From positions 1 through 64,000 of the forward strand of contig CAWARA010000024.1 in assembly GCA_963784195.1 (NCBI GenBank): a DNA stretch of 64,000 nt. The letters are read 5' to 3'. The notes under the pieces were generated by a model. The model had not been told where the DNA came from, ran no database searches, and was given only the letters and a program-made list of their open reading frames with translations. Position numbers and translations under genes: made by a program. The DNA is from CAVQAH01 sp963784195 (lineage in GTDB: Bacteria > Acidobacteriota > Vicinamibacteria > Vicinamibacterales > 2-12-FULL-66-21). The first letter of the stretch is position 1; each line of letters opens with the position of its first letter. Below are positions 31,566 to 42,355 of this stretch, piece by piece.

Positions 31566-31665
31566 TCACCAGGTGATGCGCCTGACGATCTGCATCAAGC
31601 GTCCGCCAGAAGTCCTGCGGGTTGCCCGTTCGCGGCACGCCGTGACGAGCCCGATATTGTGAAGA
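31566..31665 (-). pseudogene. 3'-end stub of a TonB-dependent receptor
   Basis: Reading toward lower coordinates, the pieces NIGLVTA, then TGNPQDF, then GGRLMQIVRRITW and a TGA stop match the last residues of the receptor fragment at 35187 (INQVTAAYRDTGNTQDFGGR ... ISW). Two frame changes lie inside. Nothing of the barrel or plug remains upstream, so all but about 33 codons are gone. The rest of the 390 bp gap between 31500 and 31889 shows no gene. Confidence 0.7.
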
Positions 31666-31889
31666 TGGTTTGGGACGCGACCCGCGGCCGACCCTTTGGT
31701 CCTACCAATGATTCGAGCGCACATCTTCAGCCCCGAGCCCCTCGCTTGTCAAGCTGTCGTGTGAGGAGGCAACGCTGTCTGGGACGTTCCACAACACGTA
31801 GCGCGGCCAAGTGCCTCGCTGCAAGTGAGTTGTACCCCAGCCGGCGCCGCCAGCCGGCCGCGCTCCGGCTCTTAAGGACGAGCGATGCG

Positions 31890-33509
31890 CTATCGGTCGT
31901 CCTTTGGGAGCAGCGGCGCCTTCGATCCGCGCTCGAGCGTCGCGGCCGCGGCTTCGGAGGAGATAAAGCCATCGGCCTCGAGGGAAGAGGCCGCCGCTTT
32001 GAGGCACGCCATGTATTTGTCTCGAGTAAGCTCCTCCGAGTCGCGCAACAGGCCGAGCCGGCGCCACGCTTGGGTCGGTGTCTCGCGACGATCCCAGACG
32101 CCGTTGCGGTTCATGTCCACGAACGTCCGGCTGCGGTCGAGTGGCTCGAGTCCAATGCCGCTGAAGGCTGCGAAGTTGATCCCTGTGGCAACCATCGTCG
32201 GCGGGTAGTAGACGCCGAGCGGACAAGCGGCTTCGGGAAAGTCGATTGCCGGATGCTCGTTCTTGCCGTCGCGATCGGCATCGCCAAGATCGGTCACGTC
32301 AGAGTGTGTCGGGGGCGGCGCGACACCCTTGTCCACCCAGCCGTCGAGCATTGCGACGAACCGATCCATGAAGAAAGCCAGGTCCAGCCCGCCGCCATTT
32401 CCGGAGTGGCTGATGTTGCGGATTTCATAGAGCCGGAACTTGGGCCACAGGTCCTTCTCGCGAAGGATGGTCGCGTTGCGGCGCTTGTTCTCCAGGTAAC
32501 TCGAGGTCGTCCACTCCGGCTTCTTCACGTCCGGCAACCAGATGTTGTTGTACATCTGATGCGCGACCTCGAGCTGCGGCACCATTGCCGCCTTGTCAGC
32601 GGCGGACTGCAGCATCACATCCGATCCGCCTTTGAAGACAATTGGCAGCCACGCGCCTGCGCCGGAATCATCGATGAGGAAACCGTCAAAAATCGGCTGT
32701 CCGGTGGCGTCGCGGTTGAATCCGGGCGTGTAATTGAGGGCGCGGCCCATGCGCGCGCCAGAGGAGTGCCCGTAGAAGTACGTCCGCGACGGCGGGCGCT
32801 TCATCTGATCGGTGATGACGCGTCGCGCGACGACCGCAAAATCGACCACGTACTGCGGCGTCTCGTTGAACGACGCATCCTCGACGACCGTGCCGTCCTC
32901 GAGCACGGCCCGGATGTCGCCCTTGAGCCCGGTCTTCGCCTGCGTCGCTGTGCGACGGGTCTTCACGAGGGCGAACCCCTGACGGAGCATCAGCAGCTCG
33001 TATCGGGTAAAAGCGCGCTGCGGCTCGCCATCGGCAGTGCGATTCCACGCGCGCAACGAGCCGGCGACGAAGGACGGACCGCCGCCGTGCGCCGTCACCC
33101 AGGCCTTGCCGTTCCACGCCGCCTCGCGAGGCAGGACGATGGTCATCGCCGCGCCCTTGTCGCGCTCGTAGGTGGCGATCGCCGAGAATATCGGGCCCGG
33201 GTCGCCCGACTGCGGATAGACGAGATCCGCCGTGTTGATGATGTACGGGCTGTACTCACCGTCTTTCGTCATGAAGCCGTCGACGGTTCCGTTCAGTCCG
33301 AAATCGAGGCGGCGGAAGACCTGGCCATCAAGCTCGACCTCGCTCTGCAGCATGAGGCACGATTGCGGCCCGATCTTCGCGCCTTTGACGTCGCGTGGCG
33401 GCGGCAGGAACTGATCGCAGCCGACCGGCGCGGAAGCAGGCGCCGCGTTCAACGCGACGCTGGCATACAAGGCGGCAGCCGGGAGCAAGAGACGAACGCG
33501 CACGTGCAT
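31890..33509 (-). CDS. Secreted alpha/beta-hydrolase-like protein 2 of 4
   Basis: An intact paralogue of 539 residues from ATG 33509, which has GAGG five bases upstream. Signal peptide MHVRVRLLLPAAALYASVAL; N-terminal domain with CDQFLPPPRDVKG and LDFGLNGTVDGFM; nucleophile elbow YFYGHSSGARMGRALNY with Ser249; DDSGAGAWLPIV; YLENKRRNA; and HSGNGGGLDL, which may give a late histidine. The C-terminal loops GDADRDGKNEHPA and DMNRNGVWDRRE look like calcium sites. It differs from the other three by GHSSG instead of GHSAG. Expected to be periplasmic or secreted; substrate unknown. Confidence 0.85.
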   Translation of the reverse strand: MHVRVRLLLPAAALYASVALNAAPASAPVGCDQFLPPPRDVKGAKIGPQSCLMLQSEVELDGQVFRRLDFGLNGTVDGFMTKDGEYSPYIINTADLVYPQSGDPGPIFSAIATYERDKGAAMTIVLPREAAWNGKAWVTAHGGGPSFVAGSLRAWNRTADGEPQRAFTRYELLMLRQGFALVKTRRTATQAKTGLKGDIRAVLEDGTVVEDASFNETPQYVVDFAVVARRVITDQMKRPPSRTYFYGHSSGARMGRALNYTPGFNRDATGQPIFDGFLIDDSGAGAWLPIVFKGGSDVMLQSAADKAAMVPQLEVAHQMYNNIWLPDVKKPEWTTSSYLENKRRNATILREKDLWPKFRLYEIRNISHSGNGGGLDLAFFMDRFVAMLDGWVDKGVAPPPTHSDVTDLGDADRDGKNEHPAIDFPEAACPLGVYYPPTMVATGINFAAFSGIGLEPLDRSRTFVDMNRNGVWDRRETPTQAWRRLGLLRDSEELTRDKYMACLKAAASSLEADGFISSEAAAATLERGSKAPLLPKDDR

Positions 33510-33528
33510 CACGACCTCGTCAGACCAG

Positions 33529-35166
33529 TCATCGCTGATTCGACCGTCGAATCTCCTGCGGCTGCAGGTCAGTTTTCTTCGCGTGGTCGATGTACTGGGC
33601 CGCCGTCTTTTCGGAGAAGAAACCGTCTCGGCGCAAGGCCTCGGCGCTCTGCTGCACGCAGGCGACGTACCTCTCGCGCGTTATCGTCTCATCCGGCTTG
33701 AGCAGGCCCAGACGCAGCCACGCTTGCTGCAATGACTCCCGTCGATCCCAGACGCCATTGCGATTCATGTCGACGAAGATCTTCTCCTCGTTGAGCGGCT
33801 CGAGCCCGCTGCCTGTGTATGGCGCGAACGCGATCGACGTCGCGGTCGTTGTCGTCGTGTAGTAGACGCCCATCGGGCAGGCGAGCTGCGGAAATGCGAT
33901 CGCCGGGTTCTCGATCCGGCCGTCACGATCGGCGTCACCGATGTCGGCGACGTCGGAGCGGCTCGGCGGCGGCGCGACGGCCTTGTCGACCCAGGCGTCG
34001 AACATGGCGAAGAACTGCCCCCACATCGGCGCGATGGTCAGTCCCGGGCCGCTGCCAGCGTGGCTGATGCCCCGCACCTCGTACATCCTGAATTTTGCAC
34101 CCACACCCTTGTCCTGCATGATCTTCGCGTTGCGACGCTTGTTCTCGAGATAGCTCTCCGACACCCAGTCGGGCCGTTTCGTCGGCCAGATGTTGTTGTA
34201 GCCCTGGTGGGCGACCTCGAACTGCGGCACCATTGCCGCGCGTTCTGCGTCGGTCGTGAACAGCACGTCTTTGCCACCCTTCATCACCACCGGCAGCCAG
34301 GTGCCCGCAGCCGAGTCGTCGACGAAGAAGCCGTCGAAGAACGGCTTGCCATCGGCGCGGCGATTGAGGCCAGCCGTGTAGTTCATGCCGCGGCCAATTC
34401 GCGCGCCGGCGGAGTGGCCATAGAAGTAGCGTCGTGTAGGCAGGCGCTTGAGCCGGCGCTCGAGGAACTTGTCGGCGACGTCGGTGAAGTCCTTGATGTA
34501 GGTCGCCGAATCGTTGAAGGCGACGTAGTCGACCTTGGTGCCGTCCTCGAGTACCGCCTGCACACCCGTCGGCGGTGGACTGGCATTGCGGCCGAGGGCG
34601 ACGGCGTTGGCGGCACGGCGTGTGACGGCGACGGCGAACCCGCGCGCCAGCAATTCCTCGGGATAAGCTCCCGCGCCACGCGCAGCGTTACCCCCGAGTC
34701 CGGCATCCCACGAGCGGTCGGTGCCGGGTCCGGCACCGTGCGCCATCACCCAGACCCTGCCGTTCCACGCCGCCGGATCCTGGGGGAAGAACAGCGACAT
34801 CGCTGCACCCTGCGCGCGGCGATAGTCGGCGAACGCCAGGACCGGCTCACCAGGATCGGCTGTCTGCGCAAAGGCCAGTTCCGGCGAATTGGTCATGTAG
34901 CCGCGATACTCGCCGGCTTTCGTGACGTAGCCTTCGGCAGTGCCGTCGAGGCCGATGTCGAGGCGGACGATCTGTTTGCCCGCGACTGCGACCTGTGACT
35001 CCACCATCTCGCACGACGTTGGGCCGACCTTGCGGCCCTTGACCTCGCGCGCCGCCGGCAACAAATCGTTGCAAGCCGTCTTTGCGGCCGGCTGCAACTC
35101 GACAGCGGCGGCCGGCGCCATGACGATCCCCAACGCCGCGACCAATCCCATGCTCCACCGTTTCAT
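33529..35166 (-). CDS. Secreted alpha/beta-hydrolase-like protein 3 of 4
   Basis: An intact paralogue of 545 residues. ATG 35166 follows AGGAGG by seven bases, which decides it over an upstream start at 35193. Signal peptide MKRWSMGLVAALGIVMAPAA; N-terminal CNDLLPAAREVKGRKVGPTS and LDIGLDGTAEGYV; elbow YFYGHSAGARIGRGMNY with Ser252; possible histidine in ISHAGSGPGL; loops GDADRDGRIENPA and DMNRNGVWDRRE. It begins 20 bp after the truncated TonB receptor, as in a receptor-hydrolase operon, and ends 19 bp before the hydrolase 2 start, so 3 and 2 are probably cotranscribed. Confidence 0.87.
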   Translation of the reverse strand: MKRWSMGLVAALGIVMAPAAAVELQPAAKTACNDLLPAAREVKGRKVGPTSCEMVESQVAVAGKQIVRLDIGLDGTAEGYVTKAGEYRGYMTNSPELAFAQTADPGEPVLAFADYRRAQGAAMSLFFPQDPAAWNGRVWVMAHGAGPGTDRSWDAGLGGNAARGAGAYPEELLARGFAVAVTRRAANAVALGRNASPPPTGVQAVLEDGTKVDYVAFNDSATYIKDFTDVADKFLERRLKRLPTRRYFYGHSAGARIGRGMNYTAGLNRRADGKPFFDGFFVDDSAAGTWLPVVMKGGKDVLFTTDAERAAMVPQFEVAHQGYNNIWPTKRPDWVSESYLENKRRNAKIMQDKGVGAKFRMYEVRGISHAGSGPGLTIAPMWGQFFAMFDAWVDKAVAPPPSRSDVADIGDADRDGRIENPAIAFPQLACPMGVYYTTTTTATSIAFAPYTGSGLEPLNEEKIFVDMNRNGVWDRRESLQQAWLRLGLLKPDETITRERYVACVQQSAEALRRDGFFSEKTAAQYIDHAKKTDLQPQEIRRSNQR

Positions 35167-35186
35167 GGCCTGCCTCCTGACGCTCG

Positions 35187-36420
<1,234 letters not shown>

Positions 36421-36494
36421 GCCTGGCACTCCTTGGACACGTAGCACACGATCGAAAGATCACGCGGTATGTCGCGCGGCAGCGCAAGCCGGTA

Positions 36495-38108
36495 TCAGCG
36501 GCGCGGTGGCGGCGCGACGGGATCTTTGGGATCGAGGTCGGCCGTCGCCGCCTGCTGAAGGAACGTCGCGGCAGTCGCTTCTGAGATGAAGCCGTCAGCG
36601 CGCAGGCGTTCAGCGGCGGTCTTGATACAGGCGACGTACTTCTCGCGGGTCAGTTGTTCCGTCGCCGACAGAAGGCCGAGGCGTCGCCACGCCTGCGTCG
36701 GCGTTTCGCGATAGTCCCAGACGCCGCTCCGGTTCATGTCGACGAAGACCTGGCCCCGATCGAGCGGTTCGAGGCCCTTGCCGGTGAATGCGGCGATGGT
36801 GGTCGTTCCAGCAGTGCTGGTCGGCGGGTAGAAAACGCCGAGCGGACAGGCCGCGGCTGGAAAGTCGAGCGCCGGCAGCTCGACGACACCGTCACGATCG
36901 ACGTCGCCGATCGCTGGCCAATCGGAGCGCGACGGCGGCGGCGCCGTGCCCCTGTCGACCCAAGTGTCGAGCATGCCGATGAAGCGATCCATCATGCTCG
37001 ACAGCTCGAGCCCGCCGCCGCGGCCGTTGTGGCTGATATTGCGCACCTCGTAGGTCCGGAACTTCGCGGTCAGCCCCTTCTCTGTGAGAATGCGCGCGTT
37101 GTTCCGTTTGTTCTCGAGATAGCTCGAGGACATGTAGGCGGGCTTCCGTGACGGCCAGATGTTGTTGTACATCTGGTGCGCGATCTCGAGCTGCGGCATC
37201 ATCGCCGCCTTGTCTGCGGCGGTCGCAAAGCTGATGTCCTTGCCGTCTTTCATCACTACCGGGAGCCAACCACCCGCCGCAGCATCGTCGAGCAGGAAGC
37301 CGTCGAAGATGGCGCGGCCGTCAGACTGATTCAGTCCGCCCGTGTAGTTGATGCCTCGGCCGATGCGGGCGCCGGCCGAGTGGCCGTAGAGATAGGTACG
37401 TGACGGTGCCAGGCCAAGGCGCTGTTCGATTACGCGGCGGGCGACAGCGGCGAAATCGATGATATAGCGCGCGGTGTCGTTGAAAGCGGCATAGTCGACT
37501 GTCGAACCGTCCTCGAGCGTGGCCAAGATCTCGCCGAGCCCCTCGGCCGACGTCCGCCGCGTCTTCACCACGGCAAATCCCTGCGCCACCATCTGGAGTT
37601 CGTAGGCATCGAGGCCGCGGGCCAGATTCGCCGGCTCGAGATTCTTGTCCCACACCCGCAGGTTCCCCTGCTTGAACGACACGCCGCGGCCGTGCGCGGT
37701 CACGAAGGCCTTGCCGTTCCACGCCGACCGATCGGCGGGAAGGACGATGCTCATCCCGGCGCCGTGATCGCGGCGATAGGCGGCGACCGCGAGGTAGATT
37801 GGACCCGGGTCGGCCGTCTGCTGGAAGACCAGATCGGGCACGTTGGTCAGGTACTCTTTGTAGTCCCCCGTCTTGGTCAGATAGCCTTCGACGGCGCCGT
37901 CGAGCCCGATGTCGATGCGAACGGAGGGTCTGTCACCGATGGTGCCCTGAGCTTCGATCATGCGGCACGAGGCCGGGCCGACCGGCTTGCCATTGACGTG
38001 CCGCGGCGCAGGCAGAAAGCTGTCGCAGGAGGAGTTTGCGACTTGCGCCTGCGCCGCGGCCGTGGCCCCGGCGGCCATCCCCAGCAGGATCGCGCTGGAC
38101 ACAGCCAC
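36495..38108 (-). CDS. Secreted alpha/beta-hydrolase-like protein 4 of 4
   Basis: An intact paralogue of 537 residues, counted from GTG 38108. The frame stays open for about 20 codons upstream, so the true start is uncertain. Signal peptide AVSSAILLGMAAGATAAAQA; CDSFLPAPRHVNG; elbow YLYGHSAGARIGRGINY with Ser244; ISHNGRGGGLEL as a possible histidine site; loops GDVDRDGVVELPA and DMNRSGVWDYRE. It ends ATADLDPKDPVAPPPRR, similar to the end of hydrolase 1. It is the first gene of the array, about 260 bp after the response regulator gene on the same strand. Confidence 0.85.
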   Translation of the reverse strand: MAVSSAILLGMAAGATAAAQAQVANSSCDSFLPAPRHVNGKPVGPASCRMIEAQGTIGDRPSVRIDIGLDGAVEGYLTKTGDYKEYLTNVPDLVFQQTADPGPIYLAVAAYRRDHGAGMSIVLPADRSAWNGKAFVTAHGRGVSFKQGNLRVWDKNLEPANLARGLDAYELQMVAQGFAVVKTRRTSAEGLGEILATLEDGSTVDYAAFNDTARYIIDFAAVARRVIEQRLGLAPSRTYLYGHSAGARIGRGINYTGGLNQSDGRAIFDGFLLDDAAAGGWLPVVMKDGKDISFATAADKAAMMPQLEIAHQMYNNIWPSRKPAYMSSSYLENKRNNARILTEKGLTAKFRTYEVRNISHNGRGGGLELSSMMDRFIGMLDTWVDRGTAPPPSRSDWPAIGDVDRDGVVELPALDFPAAACPLGVFYPPTSTAGTTTIAAFTGKGLEPLDRGQVFVDMNRSGVWDYRETPTQAWRRLGLLSATEQLTREKYVACIKTAAERLRADGFISEATAATFLQQAATADLDPKDPVAPPPRR

Positions 38109-38372
38109 AGCGCTACAACTCAGCAGCTGACCGATCGAGTCATTAGGACTACTCTCAGTTGCGGTTGAGAATCAACACGTCTGACCGACGCGATCGTCCG
38201 CGTCAATGGTCCGACCATAGAATGCGGCGGATTATGGGGTCGCGCTAGCGTGTTGTCAATATGTAACAGTTGCGGCGAACGCAAAATCCGAGCACGAACA
38301 GCGTCCACCGGCCGTCCGGCGCGCCCGGTTGCGGCCCACCGCGGGGTATTGCCGTTCGTCGCAAAACCGGTA

Positions 38373-39158
38373 TCAGGAGAGCAGGCGGTCGCGGTAGCTG
38401 CGGCTCATTCGAAGAACGCGAGCATCGTTCAGCACCACGTCGAAGTCACCGGAAACCTGCGGCGCGATCTCGGTAACGCGATCGAGGTTGACGATCGTTG
38501 AGCGATGGATACGAGCGAAGGAGCGCGGATCGAGCCGGCGTTCGAGTTCCGACAACGTCATCCGTACGAGAAACGACCGGCCGCGGGCGTTGAGCCGGAC
38601 GTAGTCGCCGGCTGATTCGATGAAGTGGACCTCGCCGACATTGAGCAGGAGAAACCGGTTTCGATCCTTGACGGCGACGCGCGTCAGGAACTGCGGGACA
38701 ACGGCGGGGGTCTCCGGCGTCGCGGCTGCACTCTCGTGGCCGTACGCGTGCAGCAGATCGGCGATCCGCTGGTGCAGCCGCTGGAGCTCGTCTGCATGCG
38801 ACACGGCGCGGCGCGCCCGATCCAGTGCATCGCGGAACCGTCGGCCGTCGATCGGTTTCAGCAGATAGTCGAGGGCGTGCGATTCGAATGCCTTGATCGC
38901 GTATGACTCGAACGCGGTCACCAGAATCACCGCCGGCAGGTGGACGTCGGCGAGCCGCTCGAGTACCTGGAAGCCATCGAGCCCTGGCATCTGCACATCG
39001 AGAAAGATCAGATCGGGTACCAAAGCGTGGGCCGCGGCGACGGCGGTCGGGCCGTCTGCCGCCTCACCGACGACCTCGATGTTCGGCTCGTCCTGCAGGC
39101 GGAGCCGGATACCCTCTCTCGCCAGCGGCGCGTCATCGACGATCAGCACCCTGATCAT
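38373..39158 (-). CDS. LytTR-family response regulator
   Basis: A 261-residue regulator. The receiver domain has the acidic pair D8/D9 (VLIVDDA), phospho-acceptor D54 (LIFLDVQMPG), Thr in VILVTAFESY and Lys in DYLLKPIDG. A helical linker (ADELQRLHQRIADLLHAYG) leads to a LytTR DNA-binding domain at about 160-261 (FIESAGDYVRLN, RIHRSTIVNLDRV, LRMSRSYRDRL). Its ATG overlaps the kinase stop by four bases, so the pair is coupled. LytTR regulators bind direct repeats; none could be assigned here. Confidence 0.93.
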   Translation of the reverse strand: MIRVLIVDDAPLAREGIRLRLQDEPNIEVVGEAADGPTAVAAAHALVPDLIFLDVQMPGLDGFQVLERLADVHLPAVILVTAFESYAIKAFESHALDYLLKPIDGRRFRDALDRARRAVSHADELQRLHQRIADLLHAYGHESAAATPETPAVVPQFLTRVAVKDRNRFLLLNVGEVHFIESAGDYVRLNARGRSFLVRMTLSELERRLDPRSFARIHRSTIVNLDRVTEIAPQVSGDFDVVLNDARVLRMSRSYRDRLLS

Positions 39159-40313
39159 GAGACGAAGCTCGCATCCACTGGAGCGCCAGCAAGGCGGGGA
39201 TGATAGGGCAGCGTGATGGTGACCGACGCGCCCCCGTCGTGTGAGCAGTCATACACGAGCTGATGTTTCGGCCCGTAGAGTTCCGACAGCCGCGCCTCGG
39301 TGTTGCGCAGGCCGATGCCCGGCGTCGCCGTCCGTCGAAACCCTGGCCCGTCATCGACGACGGAGATGCGGAGCGCGTCGGTCTCGCGGAATGCTGCGAC
39401 CGTGATCCGGCCCGCGCCGGGCCGTGCTGCAATGCCGTGGCGAATCGCATTCTCGACGATCGGTTGCAGGATCATGCTGGGCACCAGCGCCCTTCGGGCC
39501 TCCGGCGTGACGTCGGTACTCGACGGTGAGTCGTTCGCCGATCGACAGCCGCACGATTTCGAGATAGCCGTCCAGGAATTCCATCTCCTGCTCGAGCGCG
39601 ATCTGGTGCGGCCGCTTGCTGTCGAGCGAGATTCTGACCAGATTGCCCAGGCGGGTGAGCGTATCGACGACGGCTGCGTGGTCCCCCCGTAGCGCGAGCG
39701 CGGAGATTGCGTTCAACGTGTTGAAAAAGAAATGCGGATCGAGTTGGGCCTTCAAGGCATCGAGCCGGGCTTCGGTGAGCCGGGCCTGGGTCTGAGCCGC
39801 CAGCAGCTCCTGATCGCGCAAATCGCGGTGATAGCGAGCCGCCGAGACGGCGAGCAGAAAGGTCCAGTAGGTGAGAAAGTCGCTCGAAAAGTTCGTCCGC
39901 ACCAGCCGGAACACTCGGGTGCCGAGCGTGACCTCGGCATTGACCCGGCTGGGCGTGAACGCAAACGTCATCGAATAGATGAACAGATGTACGTAGCCGA
40001 ACCCGATCGCCGCAACAACGTGAATCAGCGGGCTCTTCCACGTGCTGAGGTTCAGCGGGTATGCCATCGAGAACTTGAACACGTAGTGCAGCAGCGCGGC
40101 GTAGATGAGCCAGAACAACGTGACTCGGTAGACGACGGAGATCAATGAGACGTCACGGCCTCCGCCGCGGGCACCCAGGTAGACATGCACGGTGTCGAGC
40201 AAGCAGACCGCCAACACAATACCCAGCACGGCCACGCGGGTCCGCGTTGACAAGGAGTGAGCGGACGAGGTGGGCTCGATCGCGCGATCCACAGGTGACC
40301 CCCGCGGCATCAT
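39155..40313 (-). CDS. LytS-type sensor histidine kinase (one frameshift)
   Basis: About 386 codons. Four to five TM helices in the first 160 residues are followed by a coiled stretch (LRDQELLAAQTQARLTEARL) and the His_kinase box QLDPHFFFNTLNAISAL. The ATPase domain follows with LQPIVENAIRHG (N box), VVDDGPGF (G1) and GIGLRNTEARL (G2). The frame breaks near 39515: removing one C from TACCGAC gives EYDVTPEARRALVPSM, and the length is 3n+1. It partners the LytTR regulator. The stimulus is unknown, as the TM region lacks a recognisable ligand domain. Confidence 0.88.
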
Positions 40314-40388
40314 AGCCAGACCACACGTCGGGAACAATGCCCCCAGTCGTCCTCCGTGGAGGACCTGAGCAGGGGAGACGCACGCGCG

Positions 40389-42101
40389 TCACCGAGCCAG
40401 CCTGAACGCCGCCATCTCTTCGCCGTTGCGCACGAGCAGCACGTCTCCGACGAGCACGGGATGGTTCCACGTCTTCCCCTCGATCGCCTTGAACTTCGCA
40501 ATCTCGCGGTGCTGGTCGGGGGAGGCTGCCACGAGTACGAGGTCGCCCTCCTCCGACACGACGAGCAGAAGATCCTGCTGGGGGAGCAGGAGCATCTGGC
40601 CGGCCCCGTAACGGCCGCCCTTCCAGACGCGCTCTCCGGTCTCGAGGTTGATGGCCGAGAGGATGGTGCCGTCGAAGCCGTAGGCGTGTCCTTTGTGGAC
40701 CACGAAGTCATTGAGGTACGGCTTCAGCCCACGCGACGCCCAGCGCTCCTCGACCTTCCACGAGCCGTCGGGGTCGCGCGACACCGCGAGGCGGCGCACG
40801 CCCAGACCGCGCAGCGCTTCGCCCGATGGCGCCAGCACACTGCCGTCATCGAGCACCCGTGGCTGGACGATGCCAATCCCGTTTTCGGCGTGATTTGCCC
40901 AGAGGATGCGGCCGTCGAGCCCGACGCTGGTGATGCCGCCGCCGTTCATCAGCAGGATCTGTGGAACGCCGGCCAGCGTCGCGGGCTGTGGAGAGCTGTA
41001 GCCGCCGCCGCTTGTTTTCTGCGTCCAGCGTGGCGTGCCGCTCGTGAGATCGTAAGCGGCAAGACGTCCCGAAACCGCCGCCACAAGAACATCGCCGACG
41101 ACCAGCGGCGACGATGCAAACCCCCAGTCCGGCCGCCGAGCCCCCGTGTCGCTTTCCGCATTGCGCGTCCAGATGCGGGCGCCGGTTCTCGCGTCCAGGG
41201 CATTCACGATGCCGGTCGCGCCCATGGCATAGACACGGCCGTCGTGTACCGTCGGTGTTCCGCGCGGTCCTGCGCCTCCAGCCGCCTCGTAGAATCGCGC
41301 CGCGTCCTGGTGACGCCACACTGGTTCGCCCGTGCTCAGCCTGTAGGCGGAGATCAGCTCGTAGTCGCCGCGCTGCTCCTGTGTGAAAATCAGCTCTCCG
41401 GCGACGGCGAACGACGACCATCCTGGCCCGACCCTGCGGCGCCAGATCTGCATGGGCTTCGCCGCGTTCCAGTCGCTGTTGATGCGCACGCCGTCGAGCA
41501 CGGCGTTGCGCTCCCGGCCACGGAAGCCGCTCCAAAGGATTGGCGCCACGGCGAGATCGCCGGCGGGAACCGGGGGCTTCGCAGTGGCGTCAGCCGCCTC
41601 TATTGCAGTTAGCAGTCGCTCCTCCGCAGTCGGAGTCCATCGCCATGCGAGCTGCGGATTCGCCTCCCCCTTGATGCCGTCGGTGCGCGCGAGGACCCAC
41701 ACGCCGCTGCCCAGGAGAATTGCCACCGCCATCGTCGCCCATCGAACCCCCCGCGAGGAGCGCCGGGACAGGATGGCCCCCGCAACCAGGAATGGCGGGA
41801 CGGTCGCGGGAAGCAGAAACACGAACAACATCCCTCCCCCCGCGCCGCCGATCGACGGATGTGCGACGAGCTGCGTCATGACGGCGGCCAGCGCGATCAG
41901 CAAGACCCCGCCGATCCTTTCCAACCACGGAGCGCGGCTGAAGAAGAGCCACCAGAGAAGGATGAGCCCGGCGCCGGCCGCTCCTGCCAGAAGGGCGATC
42001 AGGGCATCGCCCGCCACGAACGGCGCGATGACGAAGCGCGCGAACACGACGATGATGGCCCCGGCAACGCCGGGCCAGAGGCGCAGCGGTTTCTCGCTCA
42101 T
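40389..42101 (-). CDS. Membrane protein with PQQ/BamB-like beta-propeller
   Basis: A 570-residue protein. Five TM helices lie in residues 8-155 (for example ALIALLAGAAGAGLILLWWL and RWATMAVAILLGSGVWVLA). The extracytoplasmic rest is a propeller of PQQ-like blades, each with a GxxxWxx motif: GEPVWRHQDAARF, GARIWTRNAES, GTPRWTQKTSGG and GERVWKGGRYG. Exported acidobacterial PQQ-propeller proteins of this type may be dehydrogenases or scaffolds. No dehydrogenase metal site is obvious, so a scaffold is more likely. The start overlaps the XRE gene stop (ATGA), so it belongs to the XRE/DUF2975 operon. Confidence 0.8.
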   Translation of the reverse strand: MSEKPLRLWPGVAGAIIVVFARFVIAPFVAGDALIALLAGAAGAGLILLWWLFFSRAPWLERIGGVLLIALAAVMTQLVAHPSIGGAGGGMLFVFLLPATVPPFLVAGAILSRRSSRGVRWATMAVAILLGSGVWVLARTDGIKGEANPQLAWRWTPTAEERLLTAIEAADATAKPPVPAGDLAVAPILWSGFRGRERNAVLDGVRINSDWNAAKPMQIWRRRVGPGWSSFAVAGELIFTQEQRGDYELISAYRLSTGEPVWRHQDAARFYEAAGGAGPRGTPTVHDGRVYAMGATGIVNALDARTGARIWTRNAESDTGARRPDWGFASSPLVVGDVLVAAVSGRLAAYDLTSGTPRWTQKTSGGGYSSPQPATLAGVPQILLMNGGGITSVGLDGRILWANHAENGIGIVQPRVLDDGSVLAPSGEALRGLGVRRLAVSRDPDGSWKVEERWASRGLKPYLNDFVVHKGHAYGFDGTILSAINLETGERVWKGGRYGAGQMLLLPQQDLLLVVSEEGDLVLVAASPDQHREIAKFKAIEGKTWNHPVLVGDVLLVRNGEEMAAFRLAR

Positions 42102-42355
42102 CGGCTTACGCTCCGTCTGCTCGCCTGTGCCGGCCGTTTTTCTTCTACTTGCTCCGGCTCAAAGCGCAGAATGTCGCCAGGCTGGCACTCGAGCGCCTCG
42201 CAGATTGCGTCGAGCGTCGAGAAGCGAATCGCGCGCGCCTTCCCGGTCTTGAGGATCGACAGATTGGCAAGCGTGATTCCGATCCGATCCGCGAGATCGG
42301 TCAGCGTCATCCGTCGGTCGTAAAGCAGGTCGTCGAGCTTGACGGCGATCGCCAT
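42098..42355 (-). CDS. XRE-family transcriptional regulator (YozG-like)
   Basis: An 85-residue helix-turn-helix protein: IAVKLDDLLYDRRMTLTDLA followed by the recognition region GITLANLSILKTGKARAIRF and LDAICEALECQPGDIL. This is the small XRE type that regularly accompanies DUF2975 membrane proteins. ATG 42355 shares one base with the DUF2975 stop, and a GTG three bases upstream is possible. A palindromic site upstream of the operon (42900-42933) may be its operator (inference). Confidence 0.92.
   Translation of the reverse strand: MAIAVKLDDLLYDRRMTLTDLADRIGITLANLSILKTGKARAIRFSTLDAICEALECQPGDILRFEPEQVEEKRPAQASRRSVSR

Noticed and set aside
31659..33701. A 680-codon open frame on the plus strand
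   Set aside because: It mirrors hydrolase 2, whose motifs are clear on the minus strand. Similar mirror frames lie opposite hydrolases 1, 3 and 4.
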